From NCBI RefSeq assembly GCF_001269885.1, contig NZ_LHVH01000017.1, positions 1,054,001 through 1,118,000 on the forward strand: DNA of 64,000 bases. The letters are read 5' to 3'. This DNA comes from Pseudomonas kilonensis (GTDB taxonomy: Bacteria; Pseudomonadota; Gammaproteobacteria; Pseudomonadales; Pseudomonadaceae). Below, in pieces: positions 9,658-17,385 of this stretch (position 1 is its first letter; each line of letters starts with the position of its first letter). The notes under the pieces are model-generated. The model was not told the origin of the DNA. It made no database searches and was given only the letters and a program-made list of their open reading frames with translations. The translations under genes and the position numbers were made by a program.

Positions 9658-10422
9658 TTATTTCAGATTGCCGCTGAGAAATTGCTGCAAACGCTCGCTC
9701 TTAGGGTTCCCCAGCACTTCCTCAGGCGGCCCTTGCTCTTCTACGAGCCCTTGGTGCAAGAACAACACCTGGTTCGATACCTTACGAGCGAAGCTCATTT
9801 CGTGCGTCACCATGATCATGGTTCGGCCTTCTTCGGCGAGGCCCTGAATGACCTTCAGCACTTCTCCTACTAGTTCAGGGTCCAGGGCAGACGTCGGTTC
9901 GTCGAACAGCATGATTTCCGGTTCCATGGCCAGCGCCCGGGCTATCGCGACGCGCTGCTGCTGGCCGCCCGAGAGAAAGGCCGGGTATTGATCGGCAACT
10001 CGCGATGGTAAACCAACCTTGTCCAGGTAACGCCGAGCCAGCTCCTCTGCATCCTTCTTGCTGACCCCCAACACTCGGCGAGGGGCCATTGTGATGTTGT
10101 CGAGCACGGTCATGTGGCTCCACAGATTGAAATGCTGGAATACCATCGCCAGTCGGGTGCGCAGCCGCTGCAGTTCATCTGCGTTTGCAACGCGCATGCC
10201 GTGGTGGTCATGGATCATGCGTATCGGCTGATTGTCGAGGCTCATGGCGCCGTTGCTAGGGATTTCCAGAAAGTTGATACAGCGCAAAAATGTGCTTTTG
10301 CCCGACCCGCTGGCACCGATCAGGCTAATGACGTCGCCGGCCTTTGCTTTCAGCGAAACACCCTTGAGGACTTCGTGGTCGCCATAACTTTTATGCAGGT
10401 TTTCTACGGTCAGTTTGTACAT
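9658..10422 (-). CDS. Polar amino acid ABC transporter ATPase, HisP-like
   Basis: A 254-residue ATP-binding subunit energising uptake of a basic or polar amino acid, very probably histidine or a derivative. Walker A is GASGSGKST (residues 36-44), followed by the Q-loop VFQHFNLW, the signature LSGGQQQR, Walker B IMLFDEPTSALD and the switch His in MVTHEMSFA. The segment between Walker A and the Q-loop contains the longer HisP-type insert seen in histidine and lysine/arginine/ornithine transporters. It is the last gene of binding protein-permease-permease-ATPase, 16 bp after the permease. Its place beside hutUH and a HutC-type regulator supports histidine-related uptake. Confidence 0.92.
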   Translation of the reverse strand: MYKLTVENLHKSYGDHEVLKGVSLKAKAGDVISLIGASGSGKSTFLRCINFLEIPSNGAMSLDNQPIRMIHDHHGMRVANADELQRLRTRLAMVFQHFNLWSHMTVLDNITMAPRRVLGVSKKDAEELARRYLDKVGLPSRVADQYPAFLSGGQQQRVAIARALAMEPEIMLFDEPTSALDPELVGEVLKVIQGLAEEGRTMIMVTHEMSFARKVSNQVLFLHQGLVEEQGPPEEVLGNPKSERLQQFLSGNLK

Positions 10423-10438
10423 ATTCGAGCACCCTGAA

Positions 10439-11149
10439 TTAATGAGCTGGGCCGAGGAATGACAGCCAACGGCGCTCAGCCAGACGGAACAGACCGACCA
10501 GAGAGAAAGTGATAGCGAGGTAAATCGCTGCGGCGATGCCGAACGATTGGAAGGTCAGAAATGTTGCTGAATTGGCATCTCTGGCAACCTTGAGGATGTC
10601 CGGTACCGTGGCGGTGAAAGCGACCGTGGTGGAATGCAGCATCAGTATCACTTCGTTGCTGTAGTTCGGCAGTGAGCGACGCAATGCAGACGGCATGATG
10701 ATATAGGTGTAAAGCTTCCATCCTCGAAGCCCAAAGGCCTTCGCTGCTTCGACTTCACCATGATTCATGTTGCGTATCGCCCCGGCGAAGATCTCCGTGG
10801 TGTAGGCGCAAGTGTTCAAGGCAAAGGCCAGGATGGTGCAGTTCAACGCATCGCGAAAGAATGCATCAAGCAGCGGTTGGGAGCGCACCGCAGCGAGGCT
10901 GTAGATGCCGGTGTAGCAGATCAGTAGCTGTATATACAGAGGCGTGCCACGGAACAAATAGGTATAGAACTGTACGGGCCAGCGCACGAAAAGGTTGCTT
11001 GAAACCCTGGCAATCGATAGCGGGACCGCCATCAAGAAGCCGAAGAAGAGCGAGGCACTGAGCAGCCATAGTGTCATCGCCAAGCCCGTGATGTGATAAC
11101 CATCGTGGTACAGAAAGGGTTTCCAATATTCTTGCAATAGCTCAATCAT
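10439..11149 (-). CDS. Amino acid ABC transporter permease, HisM-like
   Basis: A 236-residue integral membrane subunit with about five TM segments. RGTPLYIQLL is the typical N-terminal amphipathic motif of HAAT permeases, and the EAA cytoplasmic loop is GEVEAAKAFGLRGWKLYTYIIMP, which contacts the ATPase. The start codon overlaps the stop of the HisQ-like gene by 4 bp. The DNA encoding LYIQLL also spells a perfect HutC-type palindrome at 10929-10938 (see findings). Confidence 0.92.
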   Translation of the reverse strand: MIELLQEYWKPFLYHDGYHITGLAMTLWLLSASLFFGFLMAVPLSIARVSSNLFVRWPVQFYTYLFRGTPLYIQLLICYTGIYSLAAVRSQPLLDAFFRDALNCTILAFALNTCAYTTEIFAGAIRNMNHGEVEAAKAFGLRGWKLYTYIIMPSALRRSLPNYSNEVILMLHSTTVAFTATVPDILKVARDANSATFLTFQSFGIAAAIYLAITFSLVGLFRLAERRWLSFLGPAH

Positions 11150-11865
11150 CGCACGGCCTCCCGAGTTCCTGCGGCGTAAAAACTTTCCAGCCTGCGCAAG
11201 ACATAGTTTGACGCGGTGGTGATAACCAAATAGATCAACGCTGCAAGGATCAGGAAGAAGAACAGTTGATAGGAACTCTTTCCTGCATCCTGGGCAACCT
11301 TGACCAGGTCAGCCAGACCAATGATCGAGACCAGTGCGGTCGCTTTCAGGATCACCATCCAGTTGTTGCCAATGCCCGGTAATGCAAAGCGCATCATTTG
11401 CGGGAAGAGCACCAGGCGGAATCGTTGGGCGCGGGTCAGGCCATAGGCCGTGGCTGCTTCTAATTGCCCCTTTGGAACGGCGAGAATCGCTCCGCGGAAG
11501 GTTTCGGTGAAATACGCACCGTAGATGAAGCCCAGGGTGATGACCCCTGCGCTGAAAGGATTGATCTCGATATATTCCCAGCCAAAGGCATCGGTCAGAT
11601 TCGTCAGCCACGTCTGAAGGCTATAGAAGATCAGCAGCATCAAGACCAGGTCGGGCACGCCGCGGATAAGCGTGGTGTAGGCTTGCGCAGGGATGCGTAG
11701 CAAGGCTGACTTCGAGAGTTTCGCGCTGGCACCGATCAAGCCCAGGCCCACGCTCAGCAACAAGCACAGTGCGGATAATTTGACAGTCATCCAGGAGCCT
11801 TGCAGCAACAGCGGGCCGAAACCCTTTAGGCTGAAGCCTAGAGTCTGCAATAGGTTTTCTAGCAT
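11146..11865 (-). CDS. Amino acid ABC transporter permease, HisQ-like
   Basis: A 239-residue membrane subunit partnering the HisM-like protein. It shows the RGVPDLVLMLLIFY motif after TM1 and the EAA loop GQLEAATAYGLTRAQRFRLVLFPQ. The ATG at 11865 is preferred over an upstream TTG because GAAGGG sits at suitable spacing and the protein then begins MLENLLQTLG, as in the family. It is separated from the binding-protein gene by a strong hairpin at 11885-11914, which should limit read-through into the permease genes. Confidence 0.92.
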   Translation of the reverse strand: MLENLLQTLGFSLKGFGPLLLQGSWMTVKLSALCLLLSVGLGLIGASAKLSKSALLRIPAQAYTTLIRGVPDLVLMLLIFYSLQTWLTNLTDAFGWEYIEINPFSAGVITLGFIYGAYFTETFRGAILAVPKGQLEAATAYGLTRAQRFRLVLFPQMMRFALPGIGNNWMVILKATALVSIIGLADLVKVAQDAGKSSYQLFFFLILAALIYLVITTASNYVLRRLESFYAAGTREAVR

Positions 11866-11884
11866 TGGACAGCCCTTCGTCAAT

Positions 11885-11914
11885 CAAGAAAAAACGCCCA
11901 TCCGAAAATGGGCG
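11885..11914 (-). terminator. Intra-operon terminator or attenuator between binding protein and permeases
   Basis: On the minus strand a 7-bp stem (CGCCCAT / ATGGGCG, loop of 6) is followed directly by TTTTTTC. It starts 8 bp after the binding-protein stop codon. A partial terminator here would yield many more binding-protein than permease transcripts, a common arrangement in binding-protein operons. Confidence 0.8.
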
Positions 11915-11921
11915 CAGCGTG

Positions 11922-12704
11922 TTATTTACCGCTGTAGATATTCTGATCACCAAAGTGTTTTTTCTGGATGGCTACATAGCTGCCATCCTCATGCAGTGCC
12001 TTGATGCCTTTGTTTATCAGGGCCTTGAGATCGGCGTTGCCTTGGGCGAGACCTACCGCGGTTTTCGCGGGCAACAGTTCATGCTCGACTGCTTTACTTA
12101 CCTCAAAATTCGCCCCTTGCGGCGACTTCAAGAAGCCCATTTCGGCTTGCAACATATTCTGGATCGAGGCATCGAGACGGCCAGTCACTAAGTCCGAATA
12201 GACCTGATCCTGGTTGGCATAGGCTTGGGTTTTGACCCCGGCCTTGTTCAGTACGGCTTTTGCATAAGCTTCCTCTGTGGTGCCTTGCTCATAACCAACC
12301 GTCTTGCCGACGAGCGTCTTGATATCTTCGGTCAGGCCGGAGCCTTTCTTGAAAACGAAGGAGGTAGGAACGGAGAACAGCTCATCGGAGAAGTCGATGA
12401 CCTTTTCGCGCGAGGATGTCACGGTCATGGCGGAGATCACGCCGTCGAATTTGTTGGCTTTCAGGCCGGGAATCATGCCGTCAAAATCACTCTCGACCCA
12501 TTTGCACTTCACTTTCAATTCAGCACAAATCGCATTGCCTAAGTCGATGTCAAAGCCCACCAGGCTACCGTCGGCAGCTTTGGACTCGAAAGGGGCATAA
12601 GAGGGGTCAACGCCGAACCGCAACTCCTTGTACTCCTTGGCCGAGGCAAAGCTGCCAGCCACACACAACGCCAGTACGGAGAGGGTCAAAATAGATTTTT
12701 TCAT
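11922..12704 (-). CDS. Periplasmic amino acid-binding protein, HisJ/ArgT-like
   Basis: A 260-residue SBP family 3 protein. The N-terminal MKKSILTLSVLALCVAGSFASA is a Sec signal peptide cut before KEYKELRFGVDPSYAPFE. The family motif GFDIDLGNAICAELKVKC, with the conserved Asp that binds the ligand amino group, and the downstream DGVISAMTVTSSREKVIDFSD with its Thr/Ser-Arg carboxylate clamp match histidine and lysine/arginine/ornithine binders. The ATG at 12704 has AGGA 9 nt upstream; the open frame continues 93 bp further but that part is not signal-like. It heads the transporter operon, with a HutC-type operator 150 bp upstream. Confidence 0.93.
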   Translation of the reverse strand: MKKSILTLSVLALCVAGSFASAKEYKELRFGVDPSYAPFESKAADGSLVGFDIDLGNAICAELKVKCKWVESDFDGMIPGLKANKFDGVISAMTVTSSREKVIDFSDELFSVPTSFVFKKGSGLTEDIKTLVGKTVGYEQGTTEEAYAKAVLNKAGVKTQAYANQDQVYSDLVTGRLDASIQNMLQAEMGFLKSPQGANFEVSKAVEHELLPAKTAVGLAQGNADLKALINKGIKALHEDGSYVAIQKKHFGDQNIYSGK

Positions 12705-12853
12705 TGTTTTTATTCCTAAGGACCAAAGAGCGCTTGAGCGCACGGATGCGGTACGGAGCTCGTGTGTGTCGCTATGGGAGTGGTACACAGAGCCCATTTT
12801 TTGGTTTAAGCGTGTCGAGGTGACGGATCGACTTTACCGCGTAAATACATACT

Positions 12854-12863
12854 TGTACATACA
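12854..12863. promoter_or_regulatory. HutC-type operator upstream of the binding-protein gene
   Basis: TGTACATACA, in the context CTTGTACATACAGG, fits TGTA-N2-TACA. It lies about 150 bp upstream of the transporter start and would place histidine-type uptake under the same repressor as hutUH. Confidence 0.75.
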
Positions 12864-13072
12864 GGCATAGCCAATCAAGCAGCCATTTATCTGCTCGGAT
12901 GTGCATGGGTGGAAGAAGGGCTGGAAACGCTGAGGGGAGGGGGGTGATCAGTTTCGTTTTTCCGGTCACTACGGGCGTAGGGCCTGGGTCTATTGTGATG
13001 TATGAATCAGAAAGCGACCGACGCCCTTTGGAAGCGGCGCTGGTCAAGTTTTACGGCAGATGTGTCGAAGAG

Positions 13073-13810
13073 TCAGACGTCTCTGTGAGCTGCATTCATG
13101 GGTAAGCGACTACCCAGTCGATAGCGGGAGGAGGGGTGGACGAGCCGCACAAAGGTGACAATTTTGTTTTGGCTCCAAGTCCGGCGTATGAGGGCCAGGC
13201 AAGGTTCAGTTGCATCGATTTGCAGATGTTTGCTCTCCTCTGCGCTGGGGTGGCAGGCCTCTACGATATGTTCCATTTCGTCGGGCTTGATGACTTGCAA
13301 AAGGTATTTGGCCGGTTGCAGGTGTTCGCCGAATTTTTGTTTCAGGAACTCTGGCACCAGCTCGGGATTGACGTAACGATCCTCAAGCTGCACTGGCACG
13401 TCTTCTTCGCTGTGCGCACAAACCAGATGAAAAACCGAAGAGCCCGTGGGCAGGCCCAGGGCGGAAGCGACTGACATCGATGCGGATTCGCGTCCCAGGT
13501 GCAGGACGCGACAGCCGTAACTATGACCCCGAGCGAGAATCTCGTCAGCGATGTTGGTGATGCGCAACAGGTTCGATTGCGGCTTGCTTTCGGCTACGAA
13601 TGTTCCAACACCTGAAATCCGCACCAATAGACCTTCTTCGGTCAGCTCGCGCAGGGCTCGATTGACGGTCATGCGCGAGATGCCCAGCTCTTGCACCAAC
13701 TGGTTCTCTGAGTAGATCAGGTCGCCAGGTTTCCAAACGCCCGCTCGAAGTTGGTCCAGCACAAATTCCTTCGCGCGTCGGTAGAGCGCTTGTGGTGCAT
13801 TTTTGATCAT
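13073..13810 (-). CDS. hutC: GntR-family repressor, HutC subfamily
   Basis: A 245-residue regulator with an N-terminal GntR winged helix (LIYSENQLVQELGISRMTVNRALRELTEEGLLVRISGVGTFV, residues about 30-70, with the usual SRMTVNRAL recognition helix) and a C-terminal UTRA ligand domain containing RLVHPSSRYRLGSRL. HutC proteins sense urocanate and bind TGTA-N2-TACA palindromes, four of which lie in this locus. The start overlaps the stop of the aminotransferase gene (TGATG), so it is translationally coupled and co-transcribed from the 15.2 kb promoter. It may sense urocanate or the locus-specific substrate. Whether it is the only HutC in the genome cannot be seen here. Confidence 0.9.
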   Translation of the reverse strand: MIKNAPQALYRRAKEFVLDQLRAGVWKPGDLIYSENQLVQELGISRMTVNRALRELTEEGLLVRISGVGTFVAESKPQSNLLRITNIADEILARGHSYGCRVLHLGRESASMSVASALGLPTGSSVFHLVCAHSEEDVPVQLEDRYVNPELVPEFLKQKFGEHLQPAKYLLQVIKPDEMEHIVEACHPSAEESKHLQIDATEPCLALIRRTWSQNKIVTFVRLVHPSSRYRLGSRLPMNAAHRDV

Positions 13811-14946
13811 CAGTCGGTCCGTGTCTCTTGTGCGGCAAGGACTCTTGCCAAGGAATGGAGGAAAAGATCGTTATCCTCACAGCTTCCTATAGATACCCGC
13901 AAGTACTGAGTATATCCCGCTTCGCGCCAAGGCTTGATGATGACCCCTTCTCGCAGCAATGCCTGGTTGATGACTTCGGCAGGATAAGGGGTGCTGAAAA
14001 AAAGGAAGTTAGCCATGGAGGGGGCAGTTGTGATGCCTTGCTCTTGCAGTGCGATCTCCAGTCGTCGGCGTTCGCTGGCGACGTGGGAGAGGCCAGCATT
14101 CAGATGATTTTCATCGGCCAGCGCGGCGACCGCAGCGGCTTGGGCCACTCGGTTTACGTTGAAGGGGGTGCGCAGGCGATTGATCAAATCGGCCAGTAGC
14201 GGGTCGCTGACAATGCCATAGCCGATGCGTAAACCTGCCAATGAATAGGCCTTGGAGAAGGTTCGAAGCAGGATAAACGGCTTGCCGCTGGCCTGGATCA
14301 AGCCGAGGCAGTCTGGGTACTCAGGCTCCCATTGGGCGTATTCGTAATAGGCTTCGTCAAACACCAGCAAGCACTTCGGAGGTAATGCATCGAGCAATTG
14401 CTTCAATTCGATTGCGCTCAAGGTGCAGCCAACCGGATTGGAGGGGCAGGAAAACATCAGCACATGGGTATGCGGTGTAAGGGCGGAAATCATGGCCGCC
14501 ACGTCAAAAGTGCCTTGGTCGGTCATGGGGACACCGATTACCCGAGCGCCGGCTGCCACTGGAAAAATAAAATGCAAGCCGAAGGAGGGCACTACGGTAA
14601 CCACTTCATCATCATGGTCCAGAAACACTCGGCTGATGACACTCAGCAAATCCTCAGAACCGTTGCCGAACACGAAGCGATCTTCCGGAACATCAAGTTT
14701 TTCCGAGAGTGCGGAGCGTAGTGCCTGGCAGCCAGAGTCGGGGTACAGCGCAATCTCATGGCAGGCTTGGGTGGTCGCGGCGTTGACAGCGGGGGCGGTG
14801 CCCATTGGGTTTTCATTGCTGCCCAATTTAGCGACGCGTGTCAGACCGAAGCGTTTGCGCACTGCATCAGCGGCGAGGCCGGCGTTGTAACTGGCCAATT
14901 CGCGTACTTCAGCGCGAGCAAGCAGGGTCAGGTCGTTGGCGTTCAT
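13810..14946 (-). CDS. HisC-like PLP aminotransferase (fold type I)
   Basis: A 378-residue class II aminotransferase resembling histidinol-phosphate aminotransferase. PLP-binding residues are recognisable: NGSEDL near residue 95, Asn170-Pro171 in CPSNPVG, Asp197 and Tyr200 in VFDEAYYEY, and the Schiff-base Lys232 in RTFSKAYSLAGLRIGYG. Length is typical. It is placed with hutH, a HutC repressor and a histidine-type transporter rather than with his biosynthetic genes. The likely substrate is therefore an imidazole compound such as imidazolepyruvate/histidine, and the enzyme would be catabolic rather than biosynthetic. This is inference from context. It overlaps the small upstream gene by 4 bp (ATGA). 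Confidence 0.88.
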   Translation of the reverse strand: MNANDLTLLARAEVRELASYNAGLAADAVRKRFGLTRVAKLGSNENPMGTAPAVNAATTQACHEIALYPDSGCQALRSALSEKLDVPEDRFVFGNGSEDLLSVISRVFLDHDDEVVTVVPSFGLHFIFPVAAGARVIGVPMTDQGTFDVAAMISALTPHTHVLMFSCPSNPVGCTLSAIELKQLLDALPPKCLLVFDEAYYEYAQWEPEYPDCLGLIQASGKPFILLRTFSKAYSLAGLRIGYGIVSDPLLADLINRLRTPFNVNRVAQAAAVAALADENHLNAGLSHVASERRRLEIALQEQGITTAPSMANFLFFSTPYPAEVINQALLREGVIIKPWREAGYTQYLRVSIGSCEDNDLFLHSLARVLAAQETRTD

Positions 14947-15149
14947 ACAAGGCTAACCTCTCGGGAATTTTGCTGGAAGGTATTGCGATCTGGATGGTGC
15001 CGCAGGGGACGCTGCGGGCTCGGCTGTTCAGCGCTTTGAAGGATTTCGTGCGGGAGGCTGTAGTGGAAGAGTGTCGCCAATTCGGCGATCCGGTCTGCGA
15101 GGCTCATCCCTTCGGTAGTCGCGGCAGTCATCTGGTGCAGTTTTTTCAT
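14943..15149 (-). CDS. Small 68-residue protein, unknown function, operon leader
   Basis: I do not recognise this family. The evidence that it is real is its setting. The ATG at 15149 is preceded by AAGAGGT at about 6 nt, one of the best ribosome binding sites in the locus. Its stop overlaps the start of the aminotransferase gene as ATGA, and a HutC-type operator lies 50 bp upstream. The N-terminal half (residues 10-40) could form an amphipathic helix; the C-terminal half is rich in Gln, Pro and Arg with no membrane segment. It could be a small partner of the aminotransferase or a translated leader that couples ribosomes into it. Confidence 0.6.
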   Translation of the reverse strand: MKKLHQMTAATTEGMSLADRIAELATLFHYSLPHEILQSAEQPSPQRPLRHHPDRNTFQQNSREVSLV

Positions 15150-15198
15150 TGATTACCTCTTAGGTGCAGGGCCACAAGGAAGTGGTGCTGTATGATCC

Positions 15199-15208
15199 TG
15201 TATATATA
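15199..15208. promoter_or_regulatory. HutC-type operator of the aminotransferase-hutC transcript
   Basis: TGTATATATA, in the context CCTGTATATATAGG, is one base off a perfect CCTGTATATACAGG palindrome. It lies 50 bp upstream of the small ORF that opens the minus-strand transcript, implying autoregulation of the hutC-like gene. Confidence 0.7.
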
Positions 15209-15478
15209 GGCAACGCAATGTTCAGGCCAAGCCTTATCTTTTCTGTTGATCGCTGCTCGTAAACGCCTTCCAGGCCAGGGGGGGCTCACATGAATATTTT
15301 TTCAGGTGTAACTGAAGGTTGCATCGGAGTGTTTCCGGTATCTCATTGATGAGTCGAAAGGAAGCGCATGGTAAGGCTTTCTGCGGACAGTATTTTGGAC
15401 AGAAGTAGTGCTCGATCCACTTCGGATCAGGGGTCTGAAGGGGGTCCTTGTCTAACAGGCACGTTAAATGCTTAGTCC

Positions 15479-15488
15479 TGTATATACT
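15479..15488. promoter_or_regulatory. HutC-type operator of the ridA-oxidoreductase transcript
   Basis: TGTATATACT, in the context CCTGTATATACTTA, keeps the left half and centre of the palindrome with a degraded right arm. It lies about 125 bp upstream of ridA in the divergent promoter region. The remaining 15.21-15.61 kb has no gene. Confidence 0.65.
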
Positions 15489-15611
15489 TATCCATCGATA
15501 AAGCTTGTAGACCGATTTCCGATCTGCTGTGACACGCTCGGTCGAGTCGATGGCTAAAAATGGCGCCTGTTATAGGCGCGTTCATAAGTCCGCTTAGAGA
15601 GAATCACCACA

Positions 15612-15959
15612 ATGACGGTTAGCAATCTGCCCTTTTCAAAAGTCCGCCACAGCCAAGGTCTCGTGTTTTTGTCTGGAGAGTTGCCGTTCAATGAGGATGG
15701 CAGCTTCCCGGAGGGTATCGAGGCACAAACGCGCCTGACCTTGATGCGCATTGCTCAAACACTGGAAGCTGAGTCACTGTCGTTGGATGACGTTGTGAGC
15801 GTCACGGTGTACTTGACCGAGCGGAGTAACTTCGCCGAGTTCAACAGGATTTATGCTTCGTTTTTCACGGCCAATTTGCCTGTTCGCGCTACCGTCTGTG
15901 CCGGCCTCGTGGTGGATGCGTTGGTTGAAATCAGTGTCATCGCGCAGCAGCGTGCTTGA
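15612..15959 (+). CDS. RidA-family enamine/imine deaminase
   Basis: A 115-residue RidA (YjgF/YER057c/UK114) protein. The conserved Arg in LPVRATVCAGL (residue about 94) and the Glu in VEISVIA form the active site that hydrolyses reactive imines and enamines to ketone plus ammonia. SLDDVVSVTVYLTE and FNRIYASFF are typical family segments. It is 12 bp upstream of a DadA-like dehydrogenase, whose direct product would be an imino acid, so a dedicated role in hydrolysing that imine to the 2-oxo acid is a natural inference. The N-terminus is slightly short compared with E. coli RidA. Confidence 0.9.
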   Translation: MTVSNLPFSKVRHSQGLVFLSGELPFNEDGSFPEGIEAQTRLTLMRIAQTLEAESLSLDDVVSVTVYLTERSNFAEFNRIYASFFTANLPVRATVCAGLVVDALVEISVIAQQRA

Positions 15960-15971
15960 GTTGGAGGCAGC

Positions 15972-17207
15972 GTGAACGACAAACAAGTAGTAGTACTGGG
16001 TGCCGGCATCGTTGGTATAAGCACGGCCCTGCATCTGCAACGCCGGGGCTGTGCGGTGACCTTGGTAGACAAGGGGGCGCCCGGGCGCGAGACGTCATAC
16101 GGTAATGCCGGGATCATCCAGCGCGAGGCCGTTGAACCGTACGGGTTCCCAAGGGACCTGGCGAGCCTGATGAGAGTGGTGACCAAGCGCGATATCGGCG
16201 TCAATTATCATCTGCGTGCGCTGCCGGAGTACATGCCTACGCTGACCAGGTATTGGGCCAACTCAGCGCCAAGGCATTACCAAGCTATTGCGGACGCCTT
16301 TCGGACCTTGGTCGAGCATTCAATCAGCGAGCACTCCGAGTTGATCGAGCAAAGCGAGGCCCAACACCTGATCGTGCGCAAAGGTTGGATTCAAGCTTTT
16401 CGAACCCCGGAAAAATATGAAAAGGCGATGGAGAGCGCCCAGCGTGTGAGTGCGCACGGTGTATTGTCGCAAGCGTTGGACGGCGCCGGGCTCAGGCTCG
16501 CAGAACCCGCTTTGGGTGAAGCTCTCGTTGGGGGGATTCACTGGCTTCAACCTTGGACCTGTGTTGATCCGGGAGAGCTGGTGCAACGCTATGCCGAGCT
16601 CTTCTTGCGTGAGGGCGGACAGTTTGAACGCGGCGATGCCCGTTCATTGCGCCAAGCGGGAGCTGGCTGGCGAGTCTCCACCGAGTCCGGGCCGGTCGAA
16701 GCATCACAGGTCGTCGTGGCGCTTGGTCCTTGGGCCCAAGAGTTGCTGAGGCCCATGGGTTACCGCATCCCGTTGTTTATCAAGCGTGGTTATCACGCCC
16801 ATTTCGCCGACGGGGCAAACTTGAGTCGCCCCGTGCTTGATACCGAGCAAGGCTACATGTTGGCGCCGATGAAGCGTGGTGTGCGTCTATCAACGGGGGC
16901 CGAATTCGCCCGTCTCGATGCGCCTCTGACCCCAGTGCAGCTAGGGAAGGCCGAAAGCGCGGCCCGACAACTCTTGGCATTGGGATCTCAGGTTGAGCGG
17001 ACGCCATGGAGCGGTGCGCGACCTTGTACCGTTGATATGAAACCGGTCATTGGTGCCGCGCCGTCGCATAAGGGGCTCTGGTTCAACTTCGGCCATGCTC
17101 ATCAAGGTTTTACGCTAGGTCCGGTCAGTGGCCGGCTGCTTGCGGAATTAATGATGGGAGAAACACCAGTGGTAGAGCCGGCACCCTTCGCTCCTGGGCG
17201 TTTCTGA
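15972..17207 (+). CDS. DadA-like FAD-dependent amino acid dehydrogenase (DAO superfamily)
   Basis: A 411-residue flavoprotein. The N-terminal GAGIVGISTALHL is the Rossmann FAD motif, ETSYGNAGII matches the second DadA signature, and the C-terminal GLWFNFGHAHQGFTLGPVSGRLLAE is the FAD-binding end seen in D-amino acid dehydrogenases. The start is GTG at 15972, with GGAGG ideally placed. DadA enzymes oxidise D-amino acids to imino acids and pass electrons to the respiratory chain. With RidA immediately upstream and hutH, a HisC-like aminotransferase and a histidine-type transporter under the same operators, D-histidine or an N-substituted histidine is the likely substrate (inference). Confidence 0.88.
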   Translation: MNDKQVVVLGAGIVGISTALHLQRRGCAVTLVDKGAPGRETSYGNAGIIQREAVEPYGFPRDLASLMRVVTKRDIGVNYHLRALPEYMPTLTRYWANSAPRHYQAIADAFRTLVEHSISEHSELIEQSEAQHLIVRKGWIQAFRTPEKYEKAMESAQRVSAHGVLSQALDGAGLRLAEPALGEALVGGIHWLQPWTCVDPGELVQRYAELFLREGGQFERGDARSLRQAGAGWRVSTESGPVEASQVVVALGPWAQELLRPMGYRIPLFIKRGYHAHFADGANLSRPVLDTEQGYMLAPMKRGVRLSTGAEFARLDAPLTPVQLGKAESAARQLLALGSQVERTPWSGARPCTVDMKPVIGAAPSHKGLWFNFGHAHQGFTLGPVSGRLLAELMMGETPVVEPAPFAPGRF

Positions 17208-17232
17208 ATTGACGATGCGTCGGCCTTCTCGT

Positions 17233-17252
17233 CCCTCCTCTTGAGAGGAGGG
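17233..17252. other. Short perfect hairpin after the DadA-like gene
   Basis: CCCTCCTC and GAGGAGGG form an 8-bp stem with a TTGA tetraloop 26 bp after the oxidoreductase stop codon. There is no T-run, so termination is uncertain; it may separate ridA-oxidoreductase mRNA from the chemoreceptor gene. Confidence 0.4.
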
Positions 17253-17385
17253 CAGGCATTATCTGAAAGAAAAATGACGACCGAGTTGTCTCGTTTCCAC
17301 GTCGTGTGAGCAACGTTTACGGCACTCGCCGCGGGCGCTTTTACCCATGGGCGCCCACGTTCCATCTGCCTGCCCAGGAATACTC

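Noticed and set aside
13073..14946. The HisC-like gene as part of histidine biosynthesis
   Set aside because: No other his biosynthetic gene is present and the gene is coupled to a HutC-type repressor in a catabolic locus.
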